This document shows positions 54,302-63,901 of a stretch of DNA of 64,000 bases, in pieces (the stretch's first letter is position 1; every line of letters starts with the position of its first letter). This DNA comes from Chitinophaga polysaccharea (lineage in GTDB: Bacteria; Bacteroidota; Bacteroidia; Chitinophagales; Chitinophagaceae). The notes beneath the pieces are model-generated. The model made no database searches and was not told where the DNA came from. It worked only from the letters and a program-made list of their open reading frames with translations. The stretch is from NCBI RefSeq assembly GCF_007829335.1, contig NZ_VIWO01000008.1, positions 281,644 to 345,643 of the forward strand, read 5' to 3'. Both the position numbers and the translations under genes were made by a program.

Positions 54302-54844
54302 TTAATATCCCTTATGAATGACTGCGTGACGCAATACCTTCAATCCCCGCTTCAAATGGGTTTTGAAGGAATTAATACTGATTCCCATCTCATCTGCTGC
54401 CTCCTGGTAACGCTTCCCTTCCATATACACCATTTGTATGGCAGAACGTTTTTGTATAGCCATCTCATTGATAGCCGTCAGTGCCTGTTTATAATAGTCT
54501 GGTGAATTTTCTGCCTGCCCGGTACAGGTGACGTCCTGCAACTGGGTAAAGGCTACCTGCTGTTCCCGCTCCGCTTTCTGCCTTTTTAGATAAGTCAGAC
54601 AGCGGTTCTTCACCGCCTGGTGGAGGTATCCTCTTATATCGCCCTCAAAATGAAGGTATAACTTTTTATCCCAGATGTCCAGGAAGAATGTCTGCACCAG
54701 GTCATTGGCTTCTGCATCATTCCGCAAAAACCAATACGCATTCAGGCAAAGCAGCTTATGATATTTCATAAATAAATCATCATACGCCGTGGCATCTCCT
54801 TCTTTCAATCGTTGCACTAATATGATATCTGAACAATGATCCAT
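54302..54844 (-). CDS. ECF RNA polymerase sigma-70 factor (second locus)
   Basis: A 180-residue extracytoplasmic-function sigma factor. Region 2 is YDDLFMKYHKLLCLNAYWFL and DLVQTFFLDIWDKK; region 4 is MVYMEGKRYQEAADEMGISI with the recognition helix NSFKTHLKRGLKVLR. Regulated by the FecR encoded next to it, it should direct transcription of the susCD genes downstream. Three copies of a TTACAnGTG motif lie upstream. Confidence 0.93.
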   Translation of the reverse strand: MDHCSDIILVQRLKEGDATAYDDLFMKYHKLLCLNAYWFLRNDAEANDLVQTFFLDIWDKKLYLHFEGDIRGYLHQAVKNRCLTYLKRQKAEREQQVAFTQLQDVTCTGQAENSPDYYKQALTAINEMAIQKRSAIQMVYMEGKRYQEAADEMGISINSFKTHLKRGLKVLRHAVIHKGY

Positions 54845-54870
54845 TTAATAAGAAAGCCTTATTGATGATA

Positions 54871-54957
54871 ATACTTTACACGTGGCATAAAAACATGACA
54901 TCAGGTATACTGCATAGCAGATAACCCGTTACAGGTGACAATGATACTTTACAAGTG
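54871..54957. promoter_or_regulatory. Repeated TTACAnGTG motif upstream of sigma gene
   Basis: TTACACGTG (54876-54884), TTACAGGTG (54929-54937) and TTACAAGTG (54949-54957) lie in the 293-base gap before the sigma gene. The first and third are part of longer copies, ATACTTTACA(C/A)GTG. Nothing else is seen in 54845-55080, and no gene is evident there. Confidence 0.4.
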
Positions 54958-55081
54958 CTGGAAGAAAATTTCTCCCATTGTTCACGCTATGATTATACTA
55001 TTACGATTACTAAGATTTTGGTAAATGAGTGCTTAAACTTGAATCAAGATAAATAATAAAAATGTAAAAACATAAAAAAAT

Positions 55082-55114
55082 AAAAGCTCCGGTAAAGATA
55101 CCGGAGCCTTTTTT
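55082..55114. terminator. Bidirectional terminator after DUF5009 gene
   Basis: The arms gctccggta and taccggagc form a perfect 9-bp stem with an aaga loop (55086-55107), with T-runs on both sides. It ends the leftward operon of the third susCD locus. Confidence 0.85.
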
Positions 55115-55137
55115 CCATGGGGGTTTCAGTAGATAGC

Positions 55138-56280
55138 TTATAATTTGAAAAATATTTTCCGTTTATACAGCCAGTAGCACAATCCCCATTCCAGGGCCAA
55201 TACCGCGAAGGCATTCGCTACGTTCTGCAGGGACTCCGGCAGGCCTGCCATCCCGGTAAATCCTTTTACAAAAATACCGGTGGTTGGATTTACCCATTGT
55301 CCTCCTACGGTTTCAAAAAAAAGGTAAATAAAAATAGCGTTCATCCCTACCACGGTGGCGATCCAGGCATAGCGCGTCTGCTGTTTTACATCGATGATCC
55401 AATACAGGAACGCCAGTAATAACATTATCCAACCCCCAGATGCCAGCGTAAAGGAAGCGGTGGCAATCCGTTTGATAATGGGCGTTATGCCGGCCCAATC
55501 AAGTCCGAAGCCAGCCGCCAGCCCCAATATACCCGCTATCAGCAGGATACGGATCTTTTGCCCGGCGGCACGGTTACTGATCAGCAGCTTTCCTGCCAAT
55601 ACGCCCCAAATGGTATGCGCCGCAGTGCTAATAAAATTGATGGTCACCCATCCTCCCCCATCATTTAATTTACCCATCAGTAACATATCTACATATGATC
55701 CCAGGTTATGGTCCTGCACAAAAGGCTGATCATAGCCCGGCAACAGCACGAAACGATAGAGTAAATCAATGGCCAGCAATAATAACAGGCTTACGCCCAG
55801 CTGGAAAACATAGGAACGTCGTATAATCAGGTAAGCAATCAGGGTAGTAATGGATAACTGTGTAAGTACATTCCATAACTCCCACACTAACCGGCCTGCA
55901 TATACGCAATGGAGGGCGGTACCAAATATAAACAACTTTAGACAACGAAATGCAATATGCCGGAAATTTTGTGCCCAGGTAATCCCTTTTTGCGTTTTGT
56001 AATAATAAGAGATATACATCGCCGATCCCGCCATGGTCATAAACGCCGGCTGCACCAGGTCCCAGGCACGCAGCCCATTCCAGGGATGATGAAAGAACTG
56101 CTGCATCACCGCATCCCATATCCCGGTTGGGTGCAAATGCTCCAGCGATCCGTATATATGGGCACTTTCTGCCGCCAGCAAAATCATAATACATCCACGC
56201 ATCACATCCAGGGAAATCAATCGTTGGTTGACATTGGTAGTAGTATTCATAGTACAGATTGGAGTGCTTAAATTAATCAT
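55138..56280 (-). CDS. DUF5009-type membrane acyltransferase (HGSNAT-like)
   Basis: A 380-residue protein with about ten membrane spans. It opens with RLISLDVMRGCIMILLAAES, the start motif of the DUF5009/heparan-alpha-glucosaminide N-acetyltransferase-like family, and contains PAFMTMAGSAMYISYYY and SFTLASGGWIMLLLAFLYWI. HGSNAT acetylates terminal glucosamine across a membrane; the bacterial members are mostly uncharacterised. The start at 56280 directly abuts the stop codon of the PKD gene; Met11 at 56250 is also possible. Last gene of the third susCD locus. Confidence 0.82.
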   Translation of the reverse strand: MINLSTPICTMNTTTNVNQRLISLDVMRGCIMILLAAESAHIYGSLEHLHPTGIWDAVMQQFFHHPWNGLRAWDLVQPAFMTMAGSAMYISYYYKTQKGITWAQNFRHIAFRCLKLFIFGTALHCVYAGRLVWELWNVLTQLSITTLIAYLIIRRSYVFQLGVSLLLLLAIDLLYRFVLLPGYDQPFVQDHNLGSYVDMLLMGKLNDGGGWVTINFISTAAHTIWGVLAGKLLISNRAAGQKIRILLIAGILGLAAGFGLDWAGITPIIKRIATASFTLASGGWIMLLLAFLYWIIDVKQQTRYAWIATVVGMNAIFIYLFFETVGGQWVNPTTGIFVKGFTGMAGLPESLQNVANAFAVLALEWGLCYWLYKRKIFFKL

Positions 56281-57150
56281 TTATTCCGGCATATTCAATA
56301 AAAAGGAAGGCGCCCCTTCATCCGGGATAGTGCCCAACTGCGTGCCCCAGTCGCTGGTAGTAGCCACCATACCCAAACGTATAGCCGCCCCCGTAAAGCC
56401 CTTTATTTTGGAGCGATCCAGCTTTCCTTCAAACCGGATCACCCCATTGGCTTCCTGCACGGTGCCGATACTGTAAAAATCGGTACCCGACTGCTGGTCA
56501 AAACTGAAACTGGTTTGCGCCCCTGTATGGTAATACATGGCCATAGGAATAGCGGCAGTAGCCGGTTTCAGCAACAGCTGCCCTTCCAGCAGCACATCAT
56601 ATCCCCCGCCGGTAAATAACGCTGTCAGCAACCCGGTACCTGCACTGTTGTCACTATCTATATATACATCAAAAATAACCCCGTCGGCCACCTTACCCGT
56701 CATTTCCACATAGAAATACATGCTCTGTCCGTCGTAATCAAATTTGGCCTTCTTAAACACCCCGCCCGCTGGTCCGGCCGTGATCATGTTCTGGCTGATA
56801 GTATCCCAGTCGGCCAGGCTGTTATCATTCAGTTTTACCGGCGAGGTTTTGGAGATACGTAACACTGTAGAACCATCGGCCACCACACCCGCAGCAGACG
56901 TGGCATACAGGGTGGGCACATACTTTCCTTTTCCCTTATAGGTGTGCACAGGGCTCTTTTCCGTAGAAGTAGTACTATCCCCAAAATCCCATTTCCAGGA
57001 GGTAGCTCCTGTGGAGGTATTGTTAAACGTAACGGTATAACCATCTACATTCACCGTATACACTACCAGCGGCGCCGGCTCGTTATTGTCTTTCTTACAG
57101 GCAGTGGCCGCACAAAGCAGCAGGAATATATAAAGCAGTTTCTTTTGCAT
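56281..57150 (-). CDS. PKD-domain lipoprotein
   Basis: A 289-residue surface lipoprotein with lipobox FLLLCAATAC (Cys18). A PKD domain lies at about 30-105 (YTVTFNNTSTGATSWKWDFG then DSTTSTEKSPVHTYKGKG). A C-terminal region of about 170 residues follows, likely a beta-sandwich (AKFDYDGQSMYFYVEMTG; VIFDVYIDSDNSAGTGLL), resembling sugar-binding modules. It occupies the SusE-like place after susD and is probably a surface glycan-binding protein. No catalytic residues are evident. Confidence 0.85.
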   Translation of the reverse strand: MQKKLLYIFLLLCAATACKKDNNEPAPLVVYTVNVDGYTVTFNNTSTGATSWKWDFGDSTTSTEKSPVHTYKGKGKYVPTLYATSAAGVVADGSTVLRISKTSPVKLNDNSLADWDTISQNMITAGPAGGVFKKAKFDYDGQSMYFYVEMTGKVADGVIFDVYIDSDNSAGTGLLTALFTGGGYDVLLEGQLLLKPATAAIPMAMYYHTGAQTSFSFDQQSGTDFYSIGTVQEANGVIRFEGKLDRSKIKGFTGAAIRLGMVATTSDWGTQLGTIPDEGAPSFLLNMPE

Positions 57151-57162
57151 GTTCAGGAAGTT

Positions 57163-58680
57163 TTAAAGATTCTGGGTACACAGTTTATTCGTTTCTACCT
57201 CGTCGATCGGGATGTAGTAAACAATTTTCGGATTATCCGGCGGTATCAGCATCCCATTGTAACCGGAAGGATTGGCAGCGGGATTAATATCCGATTGCTT
57301 TAACCCCGGCAAATGATAACCCCAGTAAGTTCTGTTCATCACCCGTTTATTACGGTAAACATCATACGTACGATGTCCCTCAAACGCCAGCTCCAGGCGC
57401 CGTTCTTTCAATACCAGGTCCAGCGCCGTTTTACCCGCCGGCACCTGCTGATGATATAACGCACCGGATAGGCCGCGGTTCGACCGGATCATGTCTACGT
57501 CGTTGAGCGCCGCGGCAGTATTACCTAACTTTGCTTCTGCCTCTGCTTTGTTGAGGTACATTTCCGCCAGGCGGAACAAGATGGGTGAACTCAACGTGGG
57601 ACTTCCACCCTGACCGGAAAATTTAGAGATGTAATAAATATCGATACCATTCTTTTGTTGCACGGCGCCGTTACCATCTTTCAGTGGCACAATGTATTTC
57701 CAGCGCACATCTTCCGGATTGGCCGACATGGTATCTCTCAGCGAAGCGGAAGCAAATTCTTCGCCCCAGCCAGAGTTACCATCTGAATAGATCATAGAGG
57801 CAATAGAACCAAATTTCTTGTAGTCATCTATCGGGGTAAACGCCACACAAAGAATGGTTTCGCTGGCAGCGGTAGCATTGGCAAACATATCCGGATACGT
57901 AGCCGCGGTAGTCAATGTAAACCGGCCGCTTCCTATTACTTTATTGGCATAGTAAATGGTGCTGTCATTTTTCCCTTCGTACAGGTAAACCCTGGAAAGC
58001 AGCGCCCACGCGGCTTCCCGGGAAGCGTACTGCGGCCCCCGCGATTGGTTCATTAACTCCGCCGCTTTGCTGGCATCGGCTATCACCTGTGCATATACCT
58101 CTGCAACAGTAGCTCTTGCCTTTTGTGCCGGGTCACTGGTAGATGTACGCAAAATCACGCCCGGCGCGGACGCCTGTTGTGTATACGGCATGGCAAATAA
58201 CTTCACCAGGTTTAAATGACTGAGCGCCCGCAGGAAATAACACTCGCCCAGCATCTGTTGTGTGGTCGCATCCACGTTCTGCAGCTTGTTCACCGCCTCT
58301 ATCACGGTATTGGCATCATTGATAATTTTGTAAGAGATATACCAGAAATAACGGGTATTCGTTTGCGTGGGAGAATGATCTAGGGAGAAGCTGTAAAACA
58401 AAGGATCTTCTGTGGTTTGTCCACATACAATATCATCGCTGGCGAAATCCGACAACTGGAAATACTGCCGCAGGTACATGTTATTATCATCGGTGGTACC
58501 GTTGAAAGGCACATGGTCTTTCAACAGCGAATAAGCACCATTCACGGCATTCTTTAACCCATCTGCGGAGCCGGTAATCGTTTCGGTACTCAGGGCATCG
58601 CTGGGATTTACATCTTTCATACAACCGGTTTGCCATAACAGCAAGGGCAGTAGCATCAATATTATAATGGCTGATCTCAT
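57163..58680 (-). CDS. RagB/SusD family outer-membrane lipoprotein (third locus)
   Basis: A 505-residue SusD-type lipoprotein (lipobox LLPLLLWQTGC). The TPR-like part has TTQQMLGECYFLRALSHLNL with VKLFAMPY; the C-terminal part has LFRLAEMYLNKAEAEAKLGN, IRSNRGLSGALYH and LKERRLELAFEGHRTYDVYR. It pairs with the SusC just upstream. It is shorter than the other two SusD proteins here, suggesting a different ligand. Confidence 0.95.
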   Translation of the reverse strand: MRSAIIILMLLPLLLWQTGCMKDVNPSDALSTETITGSADGLKNAVNGAYSLLKDHVPFNGTTDDNNMYLRQYFQLSDFASDDIVCGQTTEDPLFYSFSLDHSPTQTNTRYFWYISYKIINDANTVIEAVNKLQNVDATTQQMLGECYFLRALSHLNLVKLFAMPYTQQASAPGVILRTSTSDPAQKARATVAEVYAQVIADASKAAELMNQSRGPQYASREAAWALLSRVYLYEGKNDSTIYYANKVIGSGRFTLTTAATYPDMFANATAASETILCVAFTPIDDYKKFGSIASMIYSDGNSGWGEEFASASLRDTMSANPEDVRWKYIVPLKDGNGAVQQKNGIDIYYISKFSGQGGSPTLSSPILFRLAEMYLNKAEAEAKLGNTAAALNDVDMIRSNRGLSGALYHQQVPAGKTALDLVLKERRLELAFEGHRTYDVYRNKRVMNRTYWGYHLPGLKQSDINPAANPSGYNGMLIPPDNPKIVYYIPIDEVETNKLCTQNL

Positions 58681-58690
58681 GGTGAGCGGT

Positions 58691-61600
58691 TTAGAATCTG
58701 AAATTAATATTGAACAGGTACTGGCGGTTATTCGGATATTTGAAATCCGATACGCCCGGCATCACCTGGGAGCCCGGCGTAATCGTAGTTTGCGGGTCCT
58801 GTCCGAGGAAATTGGTAAACGTATGTACATTGTCGGCTGTAAAACCTACCGTAATGCCATTCAGCTTCATCCTGGTTACCAGCGCATGCGGCAACTCGTA
58901 GCTCAGGCTGATATTACGCAAGGCAAAGAAACTCCCGTCCTTCAAAAAACGGGTAGATGTTTGGGTGGAATTGGCCGAATTTTGCGGGCTGGGCTCCGTA
59001 GCGTCATCACCTGGTTTAGCCCAGGTACTGCTGCCTTTAGGCAGGTTTGCCTGGTTGTAGTAAGGTTCATTGCCATCGTTTTCTACGAAACGCAGGTTGT
59101 TGCTATACACTTTATTACCCGACAGGAAATAGATATTCACTCCCAGCGAAATACCATTGTAAGTAAAAGTATTGGTCATCCCTCCCTGGAACCTGGGCAG
59201 CGCGGACCCCACTTCCTGGTAGGTAGCACTGGCATAGTCAGAAGTAGCTTTGGTAGTACCATCTTTGTTCACCACTTCCCACAGCGGCGCGCCCGTTTGT
59301 TTATCTACCCCCAGCCATTTAGGCATATAGAATTCATAGAGATTGCCGCCATTGCGGTATATCTGCGAAATACTCCAGGTGGACTGCGTATTGATAATAT
59401 TGGCAGGGAACTTTTGCAGCTTGTTGGTATTGAAGTTGATATTGAAATCGGTGTTCCATTGAAACTTACCGCTGCGGATATTCACAGTATTCAACCCCAG
59501 TTCCACCCCATTATTCACCAGCTCGCCCACGTTCTGCCATTTGGTTTCGAAGCCTACTGATAAGGGTTGGGACACCTGCAGCAACAGGTTTTTGGTAACG
59601 TTGTTATACACATCTACGCTCAGGTCGATCCGTTTAAACAGGCTGATATCAATACCTCCATTCCATTGATATTTGCTTTCCCAGGTAAGGTCCGGGCTGG
59701 GCAGCTGGGAAGGCGTAGCAGCGCTTTGCCCGTTGTACTGGCTAGCAAGTGAAAACAACGCCAGGTAACGCGACGACCCGATGTCTTGCGTACCAGTAAC
59801 CCCATAGCTGGCCCTTAATTTCACGTTAGTGAAAATGTAATTATCTCTCAAAAAATCTTCATTACTCATTAACCATGCGGCCGACACCGAAGGAAAGGAA
59901 GCATACCGGTTGCCGGAAGGAAAATTGGAAGAGCCATCTACCCGGAAGGAGCCAGTGAGGAAATACTTATCCTGGAAACTGTAGTTTACCTGGGAGATAA
60001 AAGACTGTATAATAGCTTCATTCAGGCTGCCAGACACCTGCTGGTTATTAGCCACCGTGTTCAGCACTTTTAGTCCTACCGGCAATCCCTTACCAGAGGC
60101 ACCCATCACATCGGTATTGCTGCCTTCAAAGGCAACACCGGCAAGGCCACTGATATGATGGTCACCGCGATGAAAGTCAACTTTCAACAGGTTATTGGAT
60201 ACATATCCATAATTGAGCGTACTCAGTTCACTCAAATAGCCGGTAGCATGATATTGCCCAGCCACCAATGGCGAATACCAGGTTTTATTCTTGTTATACC
60301 CTAATGATAAACGGTTGGTGCTCACGAAAGACAACCAGTTGGTAATGCCAATATTCAATCCCATATCATAGTTCACATCAAAATTCTTGTACGGATGTTC
60401 TGAATTGCTGATCGTATGAATGGGATTCACTTTATCGCGCGACCACCATTTGAACGCCGCATTGCCATCTACGTACAATGGCTTTCCCATACTGTCGTAT
60501 GGATTATCCCAGGGCATATTCAGAAACGCATAGTACATATCATTGTAATCGTATGTTTTACCAAAAGAGCCGCTGAGGTTAATATTGTTGGTGAGACTGA
60601 TCCGCGGAGAAAAATGATAGGTAGAATTGGCTCTCAGGTTTACCCGTTGGTAGTTGGTATTCATGAAAGTACCTTTTTCGTTGTAGTAAGACAGGCCCAG
60701 GTAATAGTCGGCTTTCTCTGTTTTGCCGGCGGCCGACAGGTATATGTTTTGCATAGGTGCGCGGCGGAACATGTCGGTGAGCCAGTTATAATTCTGATTG
60801 CGGAGCGACAAGGGCCGTTCGTTGTAAAATTTGAGCAGGTCTATTTTATAGGAGTTGTTGGTAGCGCCGGGAATATAGTCGCGGTAATATTCTTTTTGCC
60901 GTTCATACAATTCGTTGCCATTCATCATATCCATTGTTCCGAAGTCGGGTGTGCGGAAGCCGGTGGTAATCTTTGCCTGGAATTGTGTTTTACCCGATAC
61001 TGCTCGTTTCGTGGTGATGATGATCACCCCCGCATTAGCCTGGGAACCGTACATGGCGGTGGCGCCGGCATCTTTCAATACTGTTACACTTTCGATATCG
61101 TTAGGGTCGTAGTTGCCGCCAATGATACCATCTACCACTACCAGTGGGCTCTGGGAAGCATTGACAGAAGAGATGCCACGGAGACGGATTTCGGCGGCGG
61201 CGCCGGGAACACCGGAGCTGCTTACCACCTGCAGGCCTGCTACCTTTCCCTGCAACATGGTTCCCACATCATTGGTAGTAACATCTTTTAATTTGGCGGC
61301 GTTGACCACAGTAACGGCGCTGGTTAGTTCACTTTTTTTCTTATCGGAATAACCTACCACCACCACCTGGTCGAGCTGACTGCTACCGGTTTTCAGGATC
61401 ACCTGCATGCCGGGATGAGCGGGGAGTTCCTGTTTATCGTAACCGGTATAGGTAAAGATGAGTATTTCACCTGGATTGGCGGCCACGGTAAATAGCCCGG
61501 CTGCATTTGTAGCATTTCCGCGGCTGGTGCCTTTTACCAGGATAGTAGCGCCGGGCAGGGGTACTCCATCGGCCGACCGGACCGCCCCGCTTATTTTCCC

Positions 61601-61999
61601 GATGGTGTCTGCAGGCGGAGGAACAGTGACCGGGGGCGATAAAGGGCGGATTACAAATACGCCATTGCTCACGGTAAAAGTAACCGGCTGGTGTTGCAGG
61701 CATTGCTCCAACACCGTTTCCACATTGGCATTGTTAACGTGCAGGGTAACAGGCACCGTATTTTTCAACACCGATTCATTGTAAACAATAGTGGCGCCTG
61801 ACTGCAGGATTATTTCTGCAAATACTTTCTGTAACGGCATGTTTTTCACAGAGAGTGTGACTTGTTGTGAAAAACTCCTGGCGCTTACATGTAAGCAGGC
61901 TACCAGGATAAGCCAGGTGGTCATTTTCATCACCCGCAAAATTTTGGTTAATAAAAGTCCCTTGGGGAGAAAAGGTATCTCCTTAAATTTTAAATACAT
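58691..61999 (-). CDS. SusC/RagA family TonB-dependent transporter with STN domain (third locus)
   Basis: A protein of about 1102 residues. The signal peptide follows a basic start (MYLKFKEIPFLPKGLLLTKI, then MKMTTWLILVACLHVSARSF). The STN domain is visible in NMPLQKVFAEIILQSGATIV and VNNANVETVLEQCLQHQP, then a CarboxypepD-like domain (SGAVRSADGVPLPGATILVK), TonB box QVVVVGYSDKKK, plug (LVVVDGIIGGNY; VTVLKDAGATAMYGSQANAG) and barrel ending NINFRF. The ATG at 61999 was chosen; the open frame reaches a TTG at 62104 but those residues are not signal-like. Regulated through the FecR gene just upstream, by inference. Confidence 0.94.
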   Translation of the reverse strand: MYLKFKEIPFLPKGLLLTKILRVMKMTTWLILVACLHVSARSFSQQVTLSVKNMPLQKVFAEIILQSGATIVYNESVLKNTVPVTLHVNNANVETVLEQCLQHQPVTFTVSNGVFVIRPLSPPVTVPPPADTIGKISGAVRSADGVPLPGATILVKGTSRGNATNAAGLFTVAANPGEILIFTYTGYDKQELPAHPGMQVILKTGSSQLDQVVVVGYSDKKKSELTSAVTVVNAAKLKDVTTNDVGTMLQGKVAGLQVVSSSGVPGAAAEIRLRGISSVNASQSPLVVVDGIIGGNYDPNDIESVTVLKDAGATAMYGSQANAGVIIITTKRAVSGKTQFQAKITTGFRTPDFGTMDMMNGNELYERQKEYYRDYIPGATNNSYKIDLLKFYNERPLSLRNQNYNWLTDMFRRAPMQNIYLSAAGKTEKADYYLGLSYYNEKGTFMNTNYQRVNLRANSTYHFSPRISLTNNINLSGSFGKTYDYNDMYYAFLNMPWDNPYDSMGKPLYVDGNAAFKWWSRDKVNPIHTISNSEHPYKNFDVNYDMGLNIGITNWLSFVSTNRLSLGYNKNKTWYSPLVAGQYHATGYLSELSTLNYGYVSNNLLKVDFHRGDHHISGLAGVAFEGSNTDVMGASGKGLPVGLKVLNTVANNQQVSGSLNEAIIQSFISQVNYSFQDKYFLTGSFRVDGSSNFPSGNRYASFPSVSAAWLMSNEDFLRDNYIFTNVKLRASYGVTGTQDIGSSRYLALFSLASQYNGQSAATPSQLPSPDLTWESKYQWNGGIDISLFKRIDLSVDVYNNVTKNLLLQVSQPLSVGFETKWQNVGELVNNGVELGLNTVNIRSGKFQWNTDFNINFNTNKLQKFPANIINTQSTWSISQIYRNGGNLYEFYMPKWLGVDKQTGAPLWEVVNKDGTTKATSDYASATYQEVGSALPRFQGGMTNTFTYNGISLGVNIYFLSGNKVYSNNLRFVENDGNEPYYNQANLPKGSSTWAKPGDDATEPSPQNSANSTQTSTRFLKDGSFFALRNISLSYELPHALVTRMKLNGITVGFTADNVHTFTNFLGQDPQTTITPGSQVMPGVSDFKYPNNRQYLFNINFRF

Positions 62000-62134
62000 A
62001 CTTTTAATAAGGTTTAGAATTCTTAAATGATCTTTCGCTGATCTTACAGGATACTGGACTTTCGCCGGGGGTGTGTCACCACCTCCGGTTTTTCCATTGT
62101 TCAAAAGTTATTTCATACGTTTTTGTTTACAGGT

Positions 62135-63265
62135 TTACGGTAATACCATTACTTGCTTTCCATTGATTTTAAAATGATTGTTGCCGTTTTCTTCGAGTAC
62201 GCGCAACACGGCTGATAAATTAAGATTCCGGCTGATACCGCCCCCGTACAGTTCTTTTCCGGGAACAGTGTTATATACAATTTCCACATCATACCAGCGG
62301 GCTACTTCCCGAAGGATGGTGGGGAGATCCATATTATTGAAGACGAACAGCCCGTTTTTCCAGGCCATAATTTTATTCACATCGGCAGTACTGATGCGCA
62401 GTTGTCCTGCTGTGGGCGACCAAACCGCCTGCTGTCCCGGCTGCAATATTTTATCGTGCACTTTTATCTTTCCATCAAGCAGGGTAGCATTTACAGTAGG
62501 TTCATCGGCGTATGCCATTACATCAAAGCGGGTACCCAGCACCTGTACGTCCAGGTCGTTGGTTTGTACGTGGAAAGGCAGGGCAGCGTTGGGGGCAATT
62601 TCAAAATAGGCCTGGCCCGTGAGCAAAACCTTCCTGTCTGTTCCTTTAAAGGCGGTGGGGTAACGCAGGGAGGAAGCAGAATTAAGCCATACTTTGGTAC
62701 CATCCGGTAATGTCACCTGGTACTGGCCGCCGCGGGGAACGCTGAGGGTGTTATACACCACTTCTCCGGCGCTGTTATTGGCCTGGTAGGCCAGTTGCCC
62801 GGGAGAGCTCTTCACTACACGTGCGCCGCCCTGTTGGCTCAATGCGCCATTGGCGGCATCATCCAGGGTGATAGTGCTGCCATCGGCCAGGGTGAGCAAG
62901 GCTTTCTTTTGGGCTGGTGCAATCTCCCTTACGGGGATATGAACCGCTATCTCATTTTTGGGTATAGTCTTATACCGGTACCACAAAGCAGTAGTGCCGG
63001 CCGCAGCGATCAACAGGGCCACTGTAGCGGCCACCGCATAACGGCGGTAACGCGGCATTGCTTTGATGGGCGCTTCCGGTTGCATAACGGGCAACAGCCT
63101 GCTAAGCAGGCGTTGTTTCAATTGCGCGGGATCTTCTCCCGGCTCCAGTGACAACGGCACTTCACTATCATCGAAACTGTGGTACCAGTCTTCCAGCGCA
63201 CTTATTTCTTCCGGCGTAGCGCGGCCTTTCAGGTAACGTTGAATCAGGTCTTTCAGGTGCTGCAT
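62135..63265 (-). CDS. FecR family anti-sigma factor (third locus)
   Basis: A 376-residue FecR-type protein. The cytoplasmic start contains YLKGRATPEEISALEDWYHS; one span lies at about 70-92 (AVAATVALLIAAAGTTALWY). The FecR domain contains SVPRGGQYQVTLPDGTKVWL and KVLLTGQAYFEIAPN; the end is a DUF4974 domain (DLPTILREVARWYDVEIVYN). It lies between the sigma gene and the STN-type susC on one strand, as in the second locus. Confidence 0.93.
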   Translation of the reverse strand: MQHLKDLIQRYLKGRATPEEISALEDWYHSFDDSEVPLSLEPGEDPAQLKQRLLSRLLPVMQPEAPIKAMPRYRRYAVAATVALLIAAAGTTALWYRYKTIPKNEIAVHIPVREIAPAQKKALLTLADGSTITLDDAANGALSQQGGARVVKSSPGQLAYQANNSAGEVVYNTLSVPRGGQYQVTLPDGTKVWLNSASSLRYPTAFKGTDRKVLLTGQAYFEIAPNAALPFHVQTNDLDVQVLGTRFDVMAYADEPTVNATLLDGKIKVHDKILQPGQQAVWSPTAGQLRISTADVNKIMAWKNGLFVFNNMDLPTILREVARWYDVEIVYNTVPGKELYGGGISRNLNLSAVLRVLEENGNNHFKINGKQVMVLP

Positions 63266-63319
63266 ACAGGTAGAGTACAGAAATGCAATGGTTACCCTTA
63301 GTATGGGGAGATATTTTTT

Positions 63320-63877
63320 TTAGAAGAAGAAAGAAAAATAGGGATATACATCTTTCAAACGTATCCGCAGGTGTTTCAATGCCTTGGTGAGATGGGCTTC
63401 TACTGTTTTTTCGGATAGCTGGAGGGCGGCCGCAATTTCTTTATTGTTGTACTGGTCGCGGCGGCTGTATAAAAATACCAGGCGGCATTTTTCAGGTAAT
63501 TCGTCAATGGCATTCCCCAGTCTTTGCCGGAGCCGGTAAAAATCGAGCAGATCGCTGTCCGGCGTGGATACCAGCTGCTGTACATCCGGATTATCGAGTG
63601 GTTGATCGGGTAATAAGCGGCTGATCTGGCGGAATACCGCATAGCGGGTGGCGGTGGCCAGGTAACCGGAGAGATGGCGTATGTCGAGTTCTTTACGTCG
63701 CACCCAGAGGCTGGCCAATACTTCCTGTACTACATCTTCTGCGGCGGTACGTATGCGTAGGCGATTATAGGCAATGGCGTATAGCTTTTCCCAGTAGCGA
63801 TGAAATATTTCGGTATAAGCGGCTTCATCGGCCTGTTGTAGTCGTTGCAATAGCGCTATGTCACTTAGTTCGTGCAA
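63320..63877 (-). CDS. ECF RNA polymerase sigma-70 factor (third locus)
   Basis: An ECF sigma factor of about 185 residues. Region 2 is YTEIFHRYWEKLYAIAYNRL and AAEDVVQEVLASLW; region 4 is FLYSRRDQYNNKEIAAALQL with SEKTVEAHLTKALKHLR. The first ATG (63922) lies in the loop of a terminator hairpin, so a later start is preferred: a TTG at 63877 (LHELSDIALLQRL) with a ribosome-binding-like AGAGGG just before it. The ATG remains possible and would add 15 residues. It heads the third susCD locus. Confidence 0.9.
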   Translation of the reverse strand: MHELSDIALLQRLQQADEAAYTEIFHRYWEKLYAIAYNRLRIRTAAEDVVQEVLASLWVRRKELDIRHLSGYLATATRYAVFRQISRLLPDQPLDNPDVQQLVSTPDSDLLDFYRLRQRLGNAIDELPEKCRLVFLYSRRDQYNNKEIAAALQLSEKTVEAHLTKALKHLRIRLKDVYPYFSFFF

Positions 63878-63901
63878 GTATCCCTCTTTGCAATAAATGT
63901 A

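Noticed and set aside
60416..61291. 291-residue open frame on the plus strand
   Set aside because: Antisense to the third susC gene, with no known motif; similar shadows occur at 58667-59560 and 8766-9452.
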